DNA of 64,000 nucleotides from Alkalimarinus coralli (GTDB lineage Bacteria > Pseudomonadota > Gammaproteobacteria > Pseudomonadales > Oleiphilaceae): NCBI RefSeq assembly GCF_023650515.1, contig NZ_CP096016.1:2730001-2794000 (forward strand), read 5' to 3'. The notes under the pieces are model-generated. The model was not told where the DNA came from, ran no database searches, and saw only the letters and a list, made by a program, of their open reading frames with translations. Position 1 is the stretch's first letter. Each line of letters starts with the position of its first letter. Both the position numbers and the translations under genes were made by a program. Below are positions 32,986-41,748 of this stretch, piece by piece.

Positions 32986-34341
32986 TCAGGACGCAGGTAT
33001 CCGAATAACCTGACCAACTTTCACCTGATCAGAGCGTAAGCTATTTTCTTTTCTTAACTGACTAACCGTCACCTGATTTCGTTTAGCAATGCCAGAGAGA
33101 GTATCACCTCTTCGTATCTTGTATTTTCTGGGCATGGAAGCAGTTCGATTATACTGTTCATAGGAGAGCAATGTTCCTGGCGGAGGTGACGTTCTAAAGT
33201 GAGTATCCATCCCCCGATAGATAGCGTTGGCTAACTTTTTCTGATATTTCCTGGTTTTAAGACGACTCGCTTCAGCAGGGTTTGAGATAAACCCGGTCTC
33301 AACCAATATAGAAGGTATATCAGGCGACTTGAGCACGACAAAGCCGGCCTGCTCCACCCGTTTCTTGTGCAGCCTTGTCATACCCCCCATTGCTTTCAAA
33401 ACATGGCTGCCAACCCCCAAACTGGCATTAAGGCTGGCCGTCATGGAAAGGTCCAGCAGTACCCCTGCTAACACATCATCCTTATCATCAAGGCTTACAC
33501 CACCAACACCACCAATCAAATCAGCGCTGTTCTCTTTCTTCGCCAACCATCTGGCCGCCTCACTAGTCGCGCCCCGCTTTGACAGCGCGTACACAGACGC
33601 ACCACTGGCTTGAGGCTTATTGAACGCATCCGCATGAATAGATACAAATAAGTCAGCATTGTGCTTTCTGGCCAACCCTGTTCGCTGTCTCAATCCTACA
33701 TAATAATCGCCATTACGGGTCATCTGCGCTTTCATGCCCCTTTTTGCGTTTACCAGGGCTTTTAGCTCTTTAGATATGGCCAGCACCACATCCTTTTCTC
33801 TCACGCGCCCAGGCCCTAGTGCTCCTGGATCCTCCCCACCATGTCCGGCATCAATAACAACCACGATATCCCTCTTCTGGCGCTGATTATCCACAGACTT
33901 TACCGTTCTGGGCGCACTGCTTTTTGATTGTCGTTCATACAGATCTATAACGAGACGGTTTCCATACTGCTGGTTTGGTTTTAGCAGAAAACTTTTAGGT
34001 GAAACTTTTCTTGATACATCCAGCACAACACGCAGGTCATCGCCATTCCTGGCTGCCGACCTAATCCTTTTAATAGGGCTTCCAGCTAGAGATAGTTCAG
34101 ATAAATCTGTCACTAATTTAACATTACTCATATCCACAACAATTCTGTCGGGGCTGCTCATACTAAAGAGCTTATGCTCGATACTGGAGGTAATTTCAAA
34201 AACCAGCCGGGTATGATCCGGGGCAGGCCAGACTCTTGCGTTGGTAACACTGGCAGCATAAGTGATAGACGACGCGCATAGCAGCAGAGCGCTTAACATC
34301 ACGACAAAATACGAGCCTGTTTTATTTTCACGTGTACTCAT
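32986..34341 (-). CDS. amiB: N-acetylmuramoyl-L-alanine amidase AmiB/AmiC type with AMIN and LysM domains
   Basis: A protein of about 451 residues that cleaves septal peptidoglycan in the periplasm. A signal peptide precedes an AMIN domain (from SVTNARVWPAPDHTRLVFE), an Amidase_3 zinc domain (VVIDAGHGGEDPGALG with zinc histidine and glutamate, later VSIHADAFN and VLVETGFISN), and one C-terminal LysM repeat (YKIRRGDTLSGIAKRNQV). The ATG at 34341 is used; it puts the basic start next to the signal peptide and leaves 35 nt after tsaE. A start at 34413 would overlap tsaE and has no better ribosome site. Neighbours tsaE and mutL match the usual order. Confidence 0.95.
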   Translation of the reverse strand: MSTRENKTGSYFVVMLSALLLCASSITYAASVTNARVWPAPDHTRLVFEITSSIEHKLFSMSSPDRIVVDMSNVKLVTDLSELSLAGSPIKRIRSAARNGDDLRVVLDVSRKVSPKSFLLKPNQQYGNRLVIDLYERQSKSSAPRTVKSVDNQRQKRDIVVVIDAGHGGEDPGALGPGRVREKDVVLAISKELKALVNAKRGMKAQMTRNGDYYVGLRQRTGLARKHNADLFVSIHADAFNKPQASGASVYALSKRGATSEAARWLAKKENSADLIGGVGGVSLDDKDDVLAGVLLDLSMTASLNASLGVGSHVLKAMGGMTRLHKKRVEQAGFVVLKSPDIPSILVETGFISNPAEASRLKTRKYQKKLANAIYRGMDTHFRTSPPPGTLLSYEQYNRTASMPRKYKIRRGDTLSGIAKRNQVTVSQLRKENSLRSDQVKVGQVIRIPAS

Positions 34342-34376
34342 TGACTTCACACCACCTAACAACAAAACAAACAACC

Positions 34377-34895
34377 TTAAGAGAGTTTTTTCATCAGCCG
34401 ATTGACACAACATTCGCCATGCGCTGTTTTACTTTCCCAATAAACGACTCGACCGGTTCCACTGATATCAAGGGTCAGTTCAATATCTGCTTGAGGAAGA
34501 ATGCCCCGACCTTTTTCCGGCCACTCTATAAGCACCAGTGCCTTTTCACTCAAATAATCTCTAATACCCATAAATTCGAGCTCTTCCGGCTCACCGAGTC
34601 GATAAAGGTCAAAGTGATAGACGGTTCCGGAATCCAGTTCATAAGGTTCAACAAGCGTATAGGTTGGGCTTTTCACTCGCCCATGATGGCCTAGCGCATT
34701 CAACACCCCTCGACATAGGGTTGTTTTACCCATGCCTAGATTTCCGTGTAAAAAAATGACTGCTGAGCCTTCACATGCGCTTGCCACTATCGCCCCAAAC
34801 GCGACGGTATCAGCTTCGCTCTCTAATATTACACCTTGCTGATCATGACCAAGCTTAACTACTTCTAACAACCGTTGTGCCCTACCTATTATCAA
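34377..34895 (-). CDS. tsaE: tRNA threonylcarbamoyladenosine biosynthesis protein TsaE
   Basis: An ATPase of up to 172 residues required, with TsaB and TsaD, for t6A37 of tRNAs reading ANN codons. The P-loop is FLHGNLGMGKTTLCRGVL (about 48-65). KSPTYTLVEPYE and YHFDLYRL are conserved family segments, as is LIEWPEKG. The start is uncertain: the frame opens with TTG at 34895, and another TTG at 34871 has a better-placed AGGTAGGG. TsaB and TsaD are not in the window. Confidence 0.94.
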   Translation of the reverse strand: MIIGRAQRLLEVVKLGHDQQGVILESEADTVAFGAIVASACEGSAVIFLHGNLGMGKTTLCRGVLNALGHHGRVKSPTYTLVEPYELDSGTVYHFDLYRLGEPEELEFMGIRDYLSEKALVLIEWPEKGRGILPQADIELTLDISGTGRVVYWESKTAHGECCVNRLMKKLS

Positions 34896-34987
34896 CTACT
34901 AAAAACTTCATTTTGATGATCGCTATTCTAACAGTTCAGCGTCTGGAATTTGAACGTCATTCATTACACGATCAACACGTCACTTGC

Positions 34988-36550
34988 TCAGATATCCTTA
35001 AGCAAAAGCGGAATAGCATTCAAGACATCAGACGCCAAGAGGCTGTACTCTCCCATTGAAACACTCGCCAAATTCGCAGCTTCACCATGCAGAGTCACGG
35101 CTGCAGGAGCGACAATCGATAAATCGATACCTTTTTGAGCCAGTAAACCGCCTATAATACCGCTCAATACATCCCCCATTCCACCACTTGCCATGCCTGG
35201 ATTTCCGGTATTAGCAAGCCAGACTGTCGTATCGCTTAACTCGGTTTTGTATTGATTGATGGCAAGTAGCGTCCCTGTGCCTTTAAGAATGCAGCTCCCG
35301 CCGTATTTCTTTTGCAGGTCAACAACAGACCGGAACCGATCTTTTTCAATACAGTTGACCGAACACGCCAATAACCTCGCAGCCTCACCCGGGTGCGGTG
35401 TGAGTATCCAGTTATCCCGTGGGGTAATGTTCAGCGCCGCCAATATGTTCAAGCCGTCTGCGTCAATAACCATAGACTTATTCTTTTTCATCGCCAACTG
35501 AAACAGTTGCTGCCCCCAAGCCCCCTGCCCCAGCCCTGGCCCAATAACGATCACGTCAATATTTTCGAGCAGGCTTTCGAGCACCTGTGGCTCCTCAATA
35601 CCTCGAACCATCAATTCAGGGCAGCGTGCCACAAACGGTGCAACATGCTCCGGTCGTGTCGCCACGTAGACCAGCCCCGCTCCTGCACGAGCAACGGCTT
35701 CCGCAGCCATTAAAGCGGCTCCGGCCATGCCGTAGTCACCACCCACTACCAGCACCCGGCCATACACACCTTTATGGGCGTTCCTGTTTCTGCGCGGAAG
35801 CTGTGTTTTAAAATTTTTCCAATCAGCCCTGAGACAGCCGGGTTCTATTTCATTAAAGACCGCCTCAGGTACATCGAGCGCGTCAAACTCCAGACCACCC
35901 ACATAATCAGGCGCGTCAGCGGTTAGTAGCCCCTGCTTAAGGCCAATAAAAGTAATGGTACGTTGAGCCTTCACCGCACTTCCGAGCACTCGCCCGGTAT
36001 CACTGCATAACCCCGAGGGTATATCTACGGCAAAAACAGGTTTTCCTGAGGCATTAATAGCATCAATAGCCTCTGCATACTTATTTCTGACCTTTCCAGT
36101 CAATCCGGTGCCCAGCAAACAGTCCACAATCACATCACACTCAAGTTCAGCACTCAGCGGCCAAGTTTCGATGTCAATCGATTGAAACTCATTACGTTGT
36201 TGCAACCACTGCCATGCAGACGCGGCTTCTCCTTTTAGTGAAGATGCCTCAGCAAGTAAAACAAGCTTGACCGTTATTCCCTTTTGAGCGGCTAACCCCG
36301 CAATAACCAGCCCATCGCCACCATTATTTCCTCCACCGCAAAATACCGACAAAGACCCAGCTTCTGGCCAGTGCCGCAACAGTCGCCTAAAAGCGGCTCT
36401 CCCCGCCTTTTTCATTAACGCGAAGCCTTCGATGGGTACCCTGTCAATCGCAAGCTTATCGAGTTCTCTAACTTGCTTGGCGGTGTATAACCCCGTTGGC
36501 AAAAAAGGCTCTTTAAACGCCGATAATTGTAGCCCTGACTCTCTATTCAT
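34988..36550 (-). CDS. nnrE: Bifunctional NAD(P)HX epimerase / ADP-dependent dehydratase NnrE-NnrD
   Basis: A 520-residue fusion that repairs hydrated NAD(P)H. The N-terminal YjeF_N epimerase (about 1-235) shows FCGGGNNGGDGLVIAG and DIPSGLCSDTGRVLG. The C-terminal carbohydrate-kinase-like dehydratase (about 255-515) shows VVGGDYGMAGAALMAAEA, GPGLGQGAW, LTPHPGEAARLL, and NTGNPGMASGGMGDVLSG. Length and order match E. coli NnrE. Start 36550 gives an N-terminus a few residues longer than some homologues. It lies next to queG on the opposite strand. Confidence 0.95.
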   Translation of the reverse strand: MNRESGLQLSAFKEPFLPTGLYTAKQVRELDKLAIDRVPIEGFALMKKAGRAAFRRLLRHWPEAGSLSVFCGGGNNGGDGLVIAGLAAQKGITVKLVLLAEASSLKGEAASAWQWLQQRNEFQSIDIETWPLSAELECDVIVDCLLGTGLTGKVRNKYAEAIDAINASGKPVFAVDIPSGLCSDTGRVLGSAVKAQRTITFIGLKQGLLTADAPDYVGGLEFDALDVPEAVFNEIEPGCLRADWKNFKTQLPRRNRNAHKGVYGRVLVVGGDYGMAGAALMAAEAVARAGAGLVYVATRPEHVAPFVARCPELMVRGIEEPQVLESLLENIDVIVIGPGLGQGAWGQQLFQLAMKKNKSMVIDADGLNILAALNITPRDNWILTPHPGEAARLLACSVNCIEKDRFRSVVDLQKKYGGSCILKGTGTLLAINQYKTELSDTTVWLANTGNPGMASGGMGDVLSGIIGGLLAQKGIDLSIVAPAAVTLHGEAANLASVSMGEYSLLASDVLNAIPLLLKDI

Positions 36551-36777
36551 ATCGCAGTTTGTCGTATAATGTCGATTTAAATAACGTGCTGTTTGCTTGA
36601 CTGTGCATTCAACACCCGTTTCAGGTTAGCTGACGCTTGGCTGATAAGGTGATAAAGCGCTTAAAGATTCAACTTTAGATTACTGTAAATAGTAGCAAAC
36701 TGTCACAGAAAGATCATTTTATAAACAATTTTTAATGTAGACGCCAAACGCTGTACATACTTTCCGAAGGGAATATT

Positions 36778-37899
36778 TTGAACATACCGCTATCAACAAG
36801 CCCCTCCCAAACAACGCCCTCGGAGGAAGATCTGCAATCCTTAGCGTCAAACATTCATCAGTGGGCGCGAGAGTTCGGTTTCCAGCAAGTAGGTATCACC
36901 GATGTAGACCCTGGAAAGCATGAAGAGCGCTTTATTCAGTGGCTGGAGAACAAGTATCAAGGCGATATGGACTACATGGGTAAGCATGGAAGCAAGCGCT
37001 ATCACCCTGATCAACTGGTAGAAGAAACATCACGCGTCATTTCTCTCAGAATGGATTATCTGCCTGAAGACAGCAGGATGATTGAGGTTCTAAAGGATAA
37101 ACATAAAGGCTATATTTCTCGCTACACACTGGGAAGAGACTATCACAAACTGATTCGAAAGCGACTAAATCTGCTGTCGCAAAAGATCAACGAGGCAATG
37201 TCAGGCTTTCAGTTCAGGGCATTTGTTGATAGCGCTCCGGTATTGGAGCGGGCTTTTGCGCAAAAAAGTGGTTTGGGTTGGTTCGGCAAAAGTTCAATGA
37301 TCATCAACCGTCAAGCAGGCACCTATTTCTTTCTGGGTGAAATATTCACCAATATCCCCCTGCCGATTGACCCACCATACGAAAAAGATCATTGCGGACA
37401 ATGTACGGCCTGCCTCGACAAATGCCCGACCAATGCGTTTGTTTCGCCCTATGTTCTAGACGCCCGGCGCTGCATATCTTACTTGACCATTGAACTGAAA
37501 GGCGCAATTCCGGAAGAGCTACGGCCTCTGATGGGAAATCGTATTTTCGGCTGTGACGATTGCCAGTTAGTATGCCCATGGAATCGTTTTTCAAAGTCAT
37601 CACAGGAGAGCGATTTTTCTCCCAGACACCAGTTCACCACACCAGACCTGGTGGATTTATTTGACTGGGAAGAAGAGACTTTTCTTAAATTAACCGAAGG
37701 CTCTGCCATTCGTCGGGCGGGCTACGAGAGTTGGCTGCGAAATATAGCAATAGCGCTCGGCAATGCACCAAGCTCAAAAAAGGTTGTAGCGGCGTTGAAC
37801 GAAAAACAGAACCACCCATCCGACATCGTAAAAGAGCATGTCAAATGGGCATTAAAGCAGCACGAGAACAAGCTAAGGATAGAAGATATCACGCCTTAG
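36778..37899 (+). CDS. queG: Epoxyqueuosine reductase QueG
   Basis: A 373-residue cobalamin-dependent iron-sulphur enzyme that makes queuosine from epoxyqueuosine in tRNA. Two [4Fe-4S] motifs are visible, CGQCTACLDKCPTNAF and CDDCQLVCPWNRF (about 205-270). RVISLRMDYLP and YTLGRDYHKLIRKRL belong to the N-terminal domain, and FVDSAPVLERAFAQKSGLGWFGK contains the catalytic aspartate. A HEAT-like C-terminus follows. The start is a TTG preceded by GAAGGGA at 7 nt; no suitable ATG is near. Confidence 0.95.
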   Translation: MNIPLSTSPSQTTPSEEDLQSLASNIHQWAREFGFQQVGITDVDPGKHEERFIQWLENKYQGDMDYMGKHGSKRYHPDQLVEETSRVISLRMDYLPEDSRMIEVLKDKHKGYISRYTLGRDYHKLIRKRLNLLSQKINEAMSGFQFRAFVDSAPVLERAFAQKSGLGWFGKSSMIINRQAGTYFFLGEIFTNIPLPIDPPYEKDHCGQCTACLDKCPTNAFVSPYVLDARRCISYLTIELKGAIPEELRPLMGNRIFGCDDCQLVCPWNRFSKSSQESDFSPRHQFTTPDLVDLFDWEEETFLKLTEGSAIRRAGYESWLRNIAIALGNAPSSKKVVAALNEKQNHPSDIVKEHVKWALKQHENKLRIEDITP

Positions 37900-37918
37900 A
37901 ACGTACGCTATAAGCAAA

Positions 37919-38461
37919 TCAGACCTTAAAAAAGTGCTCCCGATAATGTTGCAGCTCCCCAATGGACTCGCGTATGTCATCAAGCGCCAAGTGAACACCT
38001 TTCTTTTTGAAACTGCTCGCCACCTCAGGTTTCCAGCGTTTAGCCAACTCCTTTACGGTGCTCACATCTAGATTCCGGTAATGGAAAAAGCCCTCAAGTT
38101 CTTTCATGTACTTAACTAAAAAGCGTCGATCCTGACCAATGCTATTACCACAGAGCGGGGAAACACCCTTATCAACATATTTCGCAATAAATTCGATTGT
38201 TTGTCGCTCAGCCTCAGCTTCCGAAATCTGGCTATCCTTGACTCGTTGGGTCAGACCTGAAGCACCATGAGTGTTGGTGCACCACTCATCCATCTGCGCC
38301 AATACACTATCAGGCTGATGAACAGCGATAACAGGCCCTTCTGCCAAAATATTCAAATCAGCGTCCGTTACGATAGTCGCAATCTCTATAATACGGTCAA
38401 CATCTGGCTCCAGCCCCGTCATTTCCAGGTCTATCCACACCAGATTTTCATTTCTAGCCAT
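37919..38461 (-). CDS. orn: Oligoribonuclease Orn
   Basis: A 180-residue DEDDh 3'-5' exonuclease that degrades short RNAs and pGpG from c-di-GMP breakdown. DEDD residues are seen in [32 protein letters not shown] and [11 protein letters not shown]. The start at 38461 has AAGGAC about 7 nt upstream; a start at 38482 would add seven residues that look non-native. The presence of Orn fits the c-di-GMP signalling genes later in the window. Adjoins rsgA, divergently. Confidence 0.96.
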   Translation of the reverse strand: MARNENLVWIDLEMTGLEPDVDRIIEIATIVTDADLNILAEGPVIAVHQPDSVLAQMDEWCTNTHGASGLTQRVKDSQISEAEAERQTIEFIAKYVDKGVSPLCGNSIGQDRRFLVKYMKELEGFFHYRNLDVSTVKELAKRWKPEVASSFKKKGVHLALDDIRESIGELQHYREHFFKV

Positions 38462-38576
38462 AAAATGTCCTTTATCAGCCATCGAGGGCTGCTAATCATC
38501 TACAAATCCAATATCATTGAGCCATGTTACCAGTTATTTACTCAGCTCAAAATAAATTAAAGGTCTCCTAATAAAT

Positions 38577-39647
38577 ATGGCCAAACGAAAGCTCAATCGA
38601 AGACAGCAGTGGCGCATTGAGAAAGTTCAGGAAGAGCGCACACTGCGGGCTAAAAAACGCGAGCGCGATATTAGCAGACAGATGCAAGCGGGAGACTTAA
38701 GCGAAGAGCAAGAAGGTATTGTTATTGCGCACTTTGGCCAACTGCTGGATATTGAAGCCATTGAAGGAGAAGATAAAGGCGAGATTCACCGCTGTCACGT
38801 CAGGGCCAACATTGATTCGCTCGTAACAGGCGACCGAGTCATTTGGCGAGCAGGCAAAGATTTAACCGGCGTTATAGAAGCCCGCCTCGACCGACAAACC
38901 ATCCTGAAACGCCCTGACAACTTTGGCAACCTGAAGCCCGTGGCGGCCAACATTGACTATATCGTGATTGTTATCGCCCCTGAACCTGAACCTTTCCAGG
39001 GGCTGGTTGACCGCTATATTGTCGCCGCTGAAACCGTAGGTATTCCCCCTGTTATTCTACTGAATAAGACTGACTTGTTATCGGAACAGAACCGCAAGCC
39101 AATCGACGACATGATGAACCTGTATGAGTCACTGGGTTACCACACCATCAGGGCCTCTGTTAAAGCGCCCAGAGAAGGCGATGGCAGTGAGGGAATGTCA
39201 GAACTGTTAAGCTGGCTGGATCAACACACCAGCGTATTTGTTGGCCAATCAGGCGTTGGCAAATCGTCACTTATTCAGTCTCTGCTCCCTGAACTCGATA
39301 TTCGAGTCGGGGCGCTGTCTGAAAACACTCGTAAAGGCACCCATACCACTACAACGGCCAAGCTATTTCACTTACCCAGTGGCGGAAACCTGGTTGATTC
39401 CCCCGGGATCAGGGAGTTTGGGCTGTGGCATATTGGTGAACAGGAACTACTGGAGGGTTTTATTGAGTTTCGCCCTCATTTAGGTCTTTGCCGCTTTAGG
39501 GATTGTCGCCATGAAAACGAGCCCAAATGTGCGATTAATGCGGCCGTTAAAAGTGGCGAAATCACAGAAAGAAGAATGGTAAGTTATCGACGAATCAAAA
39601 ATGCGATAGAAGACCAGAATGCTAGAGGGTTAACGCTTAGAGATTAG
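38577..39647 (+). CDS. rsgA: Small ribosomal subunit biogenesis GTPase RsgA
   Basis: A 356-residue circularly permuted GTPase acting in 30S maturation. The start MAKRKLNRRQQWRIEKVQ is typical of gammaproteobacterial RsgA. An OB fold covers about 45-120. The GTPase motifs come in permuted order: LLNKTDLL (G4), FVGQSGVGKSSLIQ (G1), HTTTTAKL and LVDSPGIREFGL (G3). The zinc knuckle uses CRFRDCRHENEPKC. Divergent from orn by 115 bp, as in pseudomonads. Confidence 0.97.
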   Translation: MAKRKLNRRQQWRIEKVQEERTLRAKKRERDISRQMQAGDLSEEQEGIVIAHFGQLLDIEAIEGEDKGEIHRCHVRANIDSLVTGDRVIWRAGKDLTGVIEARLDRQTILKRPDNFGNLKPVAANIDYIVIVIAPEPEPFQGLVDRYIVAAETVGIPPVILLNKTDLLSEQNRKPIDDMMNLYESLGYHTIRASVKAPREGDGSEGMSELLSWLDQHTSVFVGQSGVGKSSLIQSLLPELDIRVGALSENTRKGTHTTTTAKLFHLPSGGNLVDSPGIREFGLWHIGEQELLEGFIEFRPHLGLCRFRDCRHENEPKCAINAAVKSGEITERRMVSYRRIKNAIEDQNARGLTLRD

Positions 39648-39682
39648 GGACAAATCTAGCATAAACCGCATTATGTCCAGCT

Positions 39683-39720
39683 ATGTCAGTAGCACTTCGC
39701 CATGTCAGTAGCACTTCGCC
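39683..39720. repeat. Perfect 19-bp tandem duplication abutting the motB stop
   Basis: ATGTCAGTAGCACTTCGCC occurs twice head-to-tail at 39683-39701 and 39702-39720. The second copy ends at the base before the motB stop codon (CTA on the + strand). It lies in the 73-bp gap between convergent rsgA and motB. Confidence 0.95.
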
Positions 39721-40671
39721 CTACCATGACACATCGTCCGGGTTTACCTCTTCGGCATCGTCAAACCAGGTTCCGCTTTCCAACTTATCGGCGCTTTCTT
39801 TTTGGTTGCTGTTCTCTTTCTGATTGGTGCCTGCATCCCTGACGCCGGCATTCCGAGTAATTTCGTCCTCTGCCTTTCTGTTTAAGACAATAATCGCAAT
39901 TCTACGGTTAACTGCTGCAAATGGATCTTTTTGATCAAACAATACCGAAGAGGCTAACCCTACAACCCTTGAGACCTGATCCTCATCAACACCTCCTGCA
40001 ACGACGGCACGCCTGGCTGCATTTGCTCTATCAGCAGACAATTCCCAGTTGGTATAACCTTCTCGCCCTGAAAATGGCAATGCATCCGTGTGACCGGTCA
40101 AGCTTATTTTATTAGGAACCTGCGAGATCGTCTTACCCAGCTCAACCAATAAGTCTTCAGAGTAAAACTTAAGCTCTGATTTGCCACTGTCAAACATTGG
40201 CCTTTTCGACTGGTCAACAATTTGAATTCTCAACCCTTCAGGCGTGATGTCGAGCAATAGCTGATCTTTGAACTCTTGCAGCGTCTGATTCTCATCAATC
40301 TTCTCTTGCAGCGTCATCATCAAGTCTTGTAGTCGCTCTTCCTCTATACTGTCAGCAAGTTGTTCAATTTCATCATCTTCAAATTGTATTTCGGTATCCT
40401 GCTGATCGGCCGAAGAGGCGCGAACCACCGCCGCACTGCCATCCAGATCAACGGGATTTGGACTCCCACCCTCAACGAACCCGATAGGGTCTTTAAAATA
40501 GCCTTCAATAGCTTCTTTTTGCTCTGGGCTTGCAGTAGCACTCAACCATAACACCAGGAAAAATGCCATCATCGCCGTTGCAAAGTCGGCAAATGCAACC
40601 TTCCAGGCGCCGCCATGGTGGCCACCTTTTTTCACAACTTTGCGAACAATAATAGGAGGTAGATCTTCCAC
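39721..40671 (-). CDS. motB: Flagellar motor stator protein MotB
   Basis: A 316-residue protein that anchors the stator to peptidoglycan. The N-terminal span (about 27-47) carries the essential aspartate (D29 in KVAFADFATAMMAFFLVLWL). The C-terminal OmpA/MotB domain has LSLTGHTDALPFSGREG and NWELSADRANAARR, the peptidoglycan-binding core. The tail is rich in K, E, N and S. It follows motA by 35 bp. Placement next to rsgA and orn matches P. aeruginosa motAB. Confidence 0.95.
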   Translation of the reverse strand: MEDLPPIIVRKVVKKGGHHGGAWKVAFADFATAMMAFFLVLWLSATASPEQKEAIEGYFKDPIGFVEGGSPNPVDLDGSAAVVRASSADQQDTEIQFEDDEIEQLADSIEEERLQDLMMTLQEKIDENQTLQEFKDQLLLDITPEGLRIQIVDQSKRPMFDSGKSELKFYSEDLLVELGKTISQVPNKISLTGHTDALPFSGREGYTNWELSADRANAARRAVVAGGVDEDQVSRVVGLASSVLFDQKDPFAAVNRRIAIIVLNRKAEDEITRNAGVRDAGTNQKENSNQKESADKLESGTWFDDAEEVNPDDVSW

Positions 40672-40706
40672 TCTCTACACCTTATCCAACTGCAGAATAA
40701 AAACCA

Positions 40707-41558
40707 TTAGCGCGACTTAACATGGTCGTTAAGCTCCTGGAACTTGGGTCGTACATCAAAAAACAACACCTTGCGACCAAACTCTACCGCCATTTGAGGA
40801 GCCATTCCGCCCATCGTGGCAAGAATACTGACTTTGATACACTCCAGCGCCTTAACTTCAGCATGAACCATATGTTCCATCAGCGTCGACATCGGCCCAA
40901 CAAAACCATAAGCCAGCAATATACCCAGGAACGTCCCGACCAATGCCGCCGCTACGTGTGTACCGATCATTTCTGGTGGGCCACCAAGAGAGCCCATCGT
41001 TATCACAATTCCCAGTACTGCGGCAACAATACCAAACCCCGGTAGCGCGTCTGCAACCTTTTGCAATGCGTGCGCTGGCTCTTCGAGCTCGCTCTGCCTT
41101 GTTTCAATTTCAAGATCCATCAACCCTTCAAGCTCATGAGAAGCCATGTTCCCAGTACTGATAATCCGCAAGTAATCAGTAATATACTCAATAACCGCAG
41201 GCATTTTTAAAATCGCCGGATAACGGGTAAATATTTCACTGGAGTTTGGGTCATCAACATCCGCCTCTATCGACATCACGCCCTGTTTACGGGATTTATC
41301 AAAAATGTCGTACAGCAGACTCAGCAAATCCATATACATCGCTTTATTGAACTTGGAGCCTGTTAACAGAGAGGGCAAACTGGCAAAAACCGTTTTTACA
41401 GTATGAAACGGGTTCGATACGATAAAGGCACCAAATGCAGCGCCACCAATAATCAGTATTTCGAAGGGCTGCCAAAGTGCGGCTATCTCTCCATGAGAGA
41501 GCACATAGCCCCCCAAAACACTGGCCAAAACAATAATAGATCCAAAAATTAACGCCAT
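40707..41558 (-). CDS. motA: Flagellar motor stator protein MotA
   Basis: A 283-residue inner-membrane protein with four spans that forms the proton channel with MotB. Conserved segments are GSIIVLASVLGGYVLSHG at the start, ADALPGFGIVAAVLGIVITM and HVAAALVGTFLGILLAYGFVGP. The cytoplasmic loop lies between about 60 and 160. Same length as the MotA of pseudomonads. No other flagellar genes are nearby, as is usual for this unit. Confidence 0.96.
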   Translation of the reverse strand: MALIFGSIIVLASVLGGYVLSHGEIAALWQPFEILIIGGAAFGAFIVSNPFHTVKTVFASLPSLLTGSKFNKAMYMDLLSLLYDIFDKSRKQGVMSIEADVDDPNSSEIFTRYPAILKMPAVIEYITDYLRIISTGNMASHELEGLMDLEIETRQSELEEPAHALQKVADALPGFGIVAAVLGIVITMGSLGGPPEMIGTHVAAALVGTFLGILLAYGFVGPMSTLMEHMVHAEVKALECIKVSILATMGGMAPQMAVEFGRKVLFFDVRPKFQELNDHVKSR

Positions 41559-41748
41559 AAACTATAAACCAAAAAAGTGGACACTTAATACCATATGTTA
41601 TTCCATAGAAGTGAAATAGCCCATGCCGAAACAGTTGTCTTTTTGTAGATCAGCCAGTTATTTCACACGGCCTTTACTAATTTGTACCGTTTTTGCTATT
41701 TCATACTATAGTTAGTTAAGAACATTTTTAATCATTTAACAAATACTT

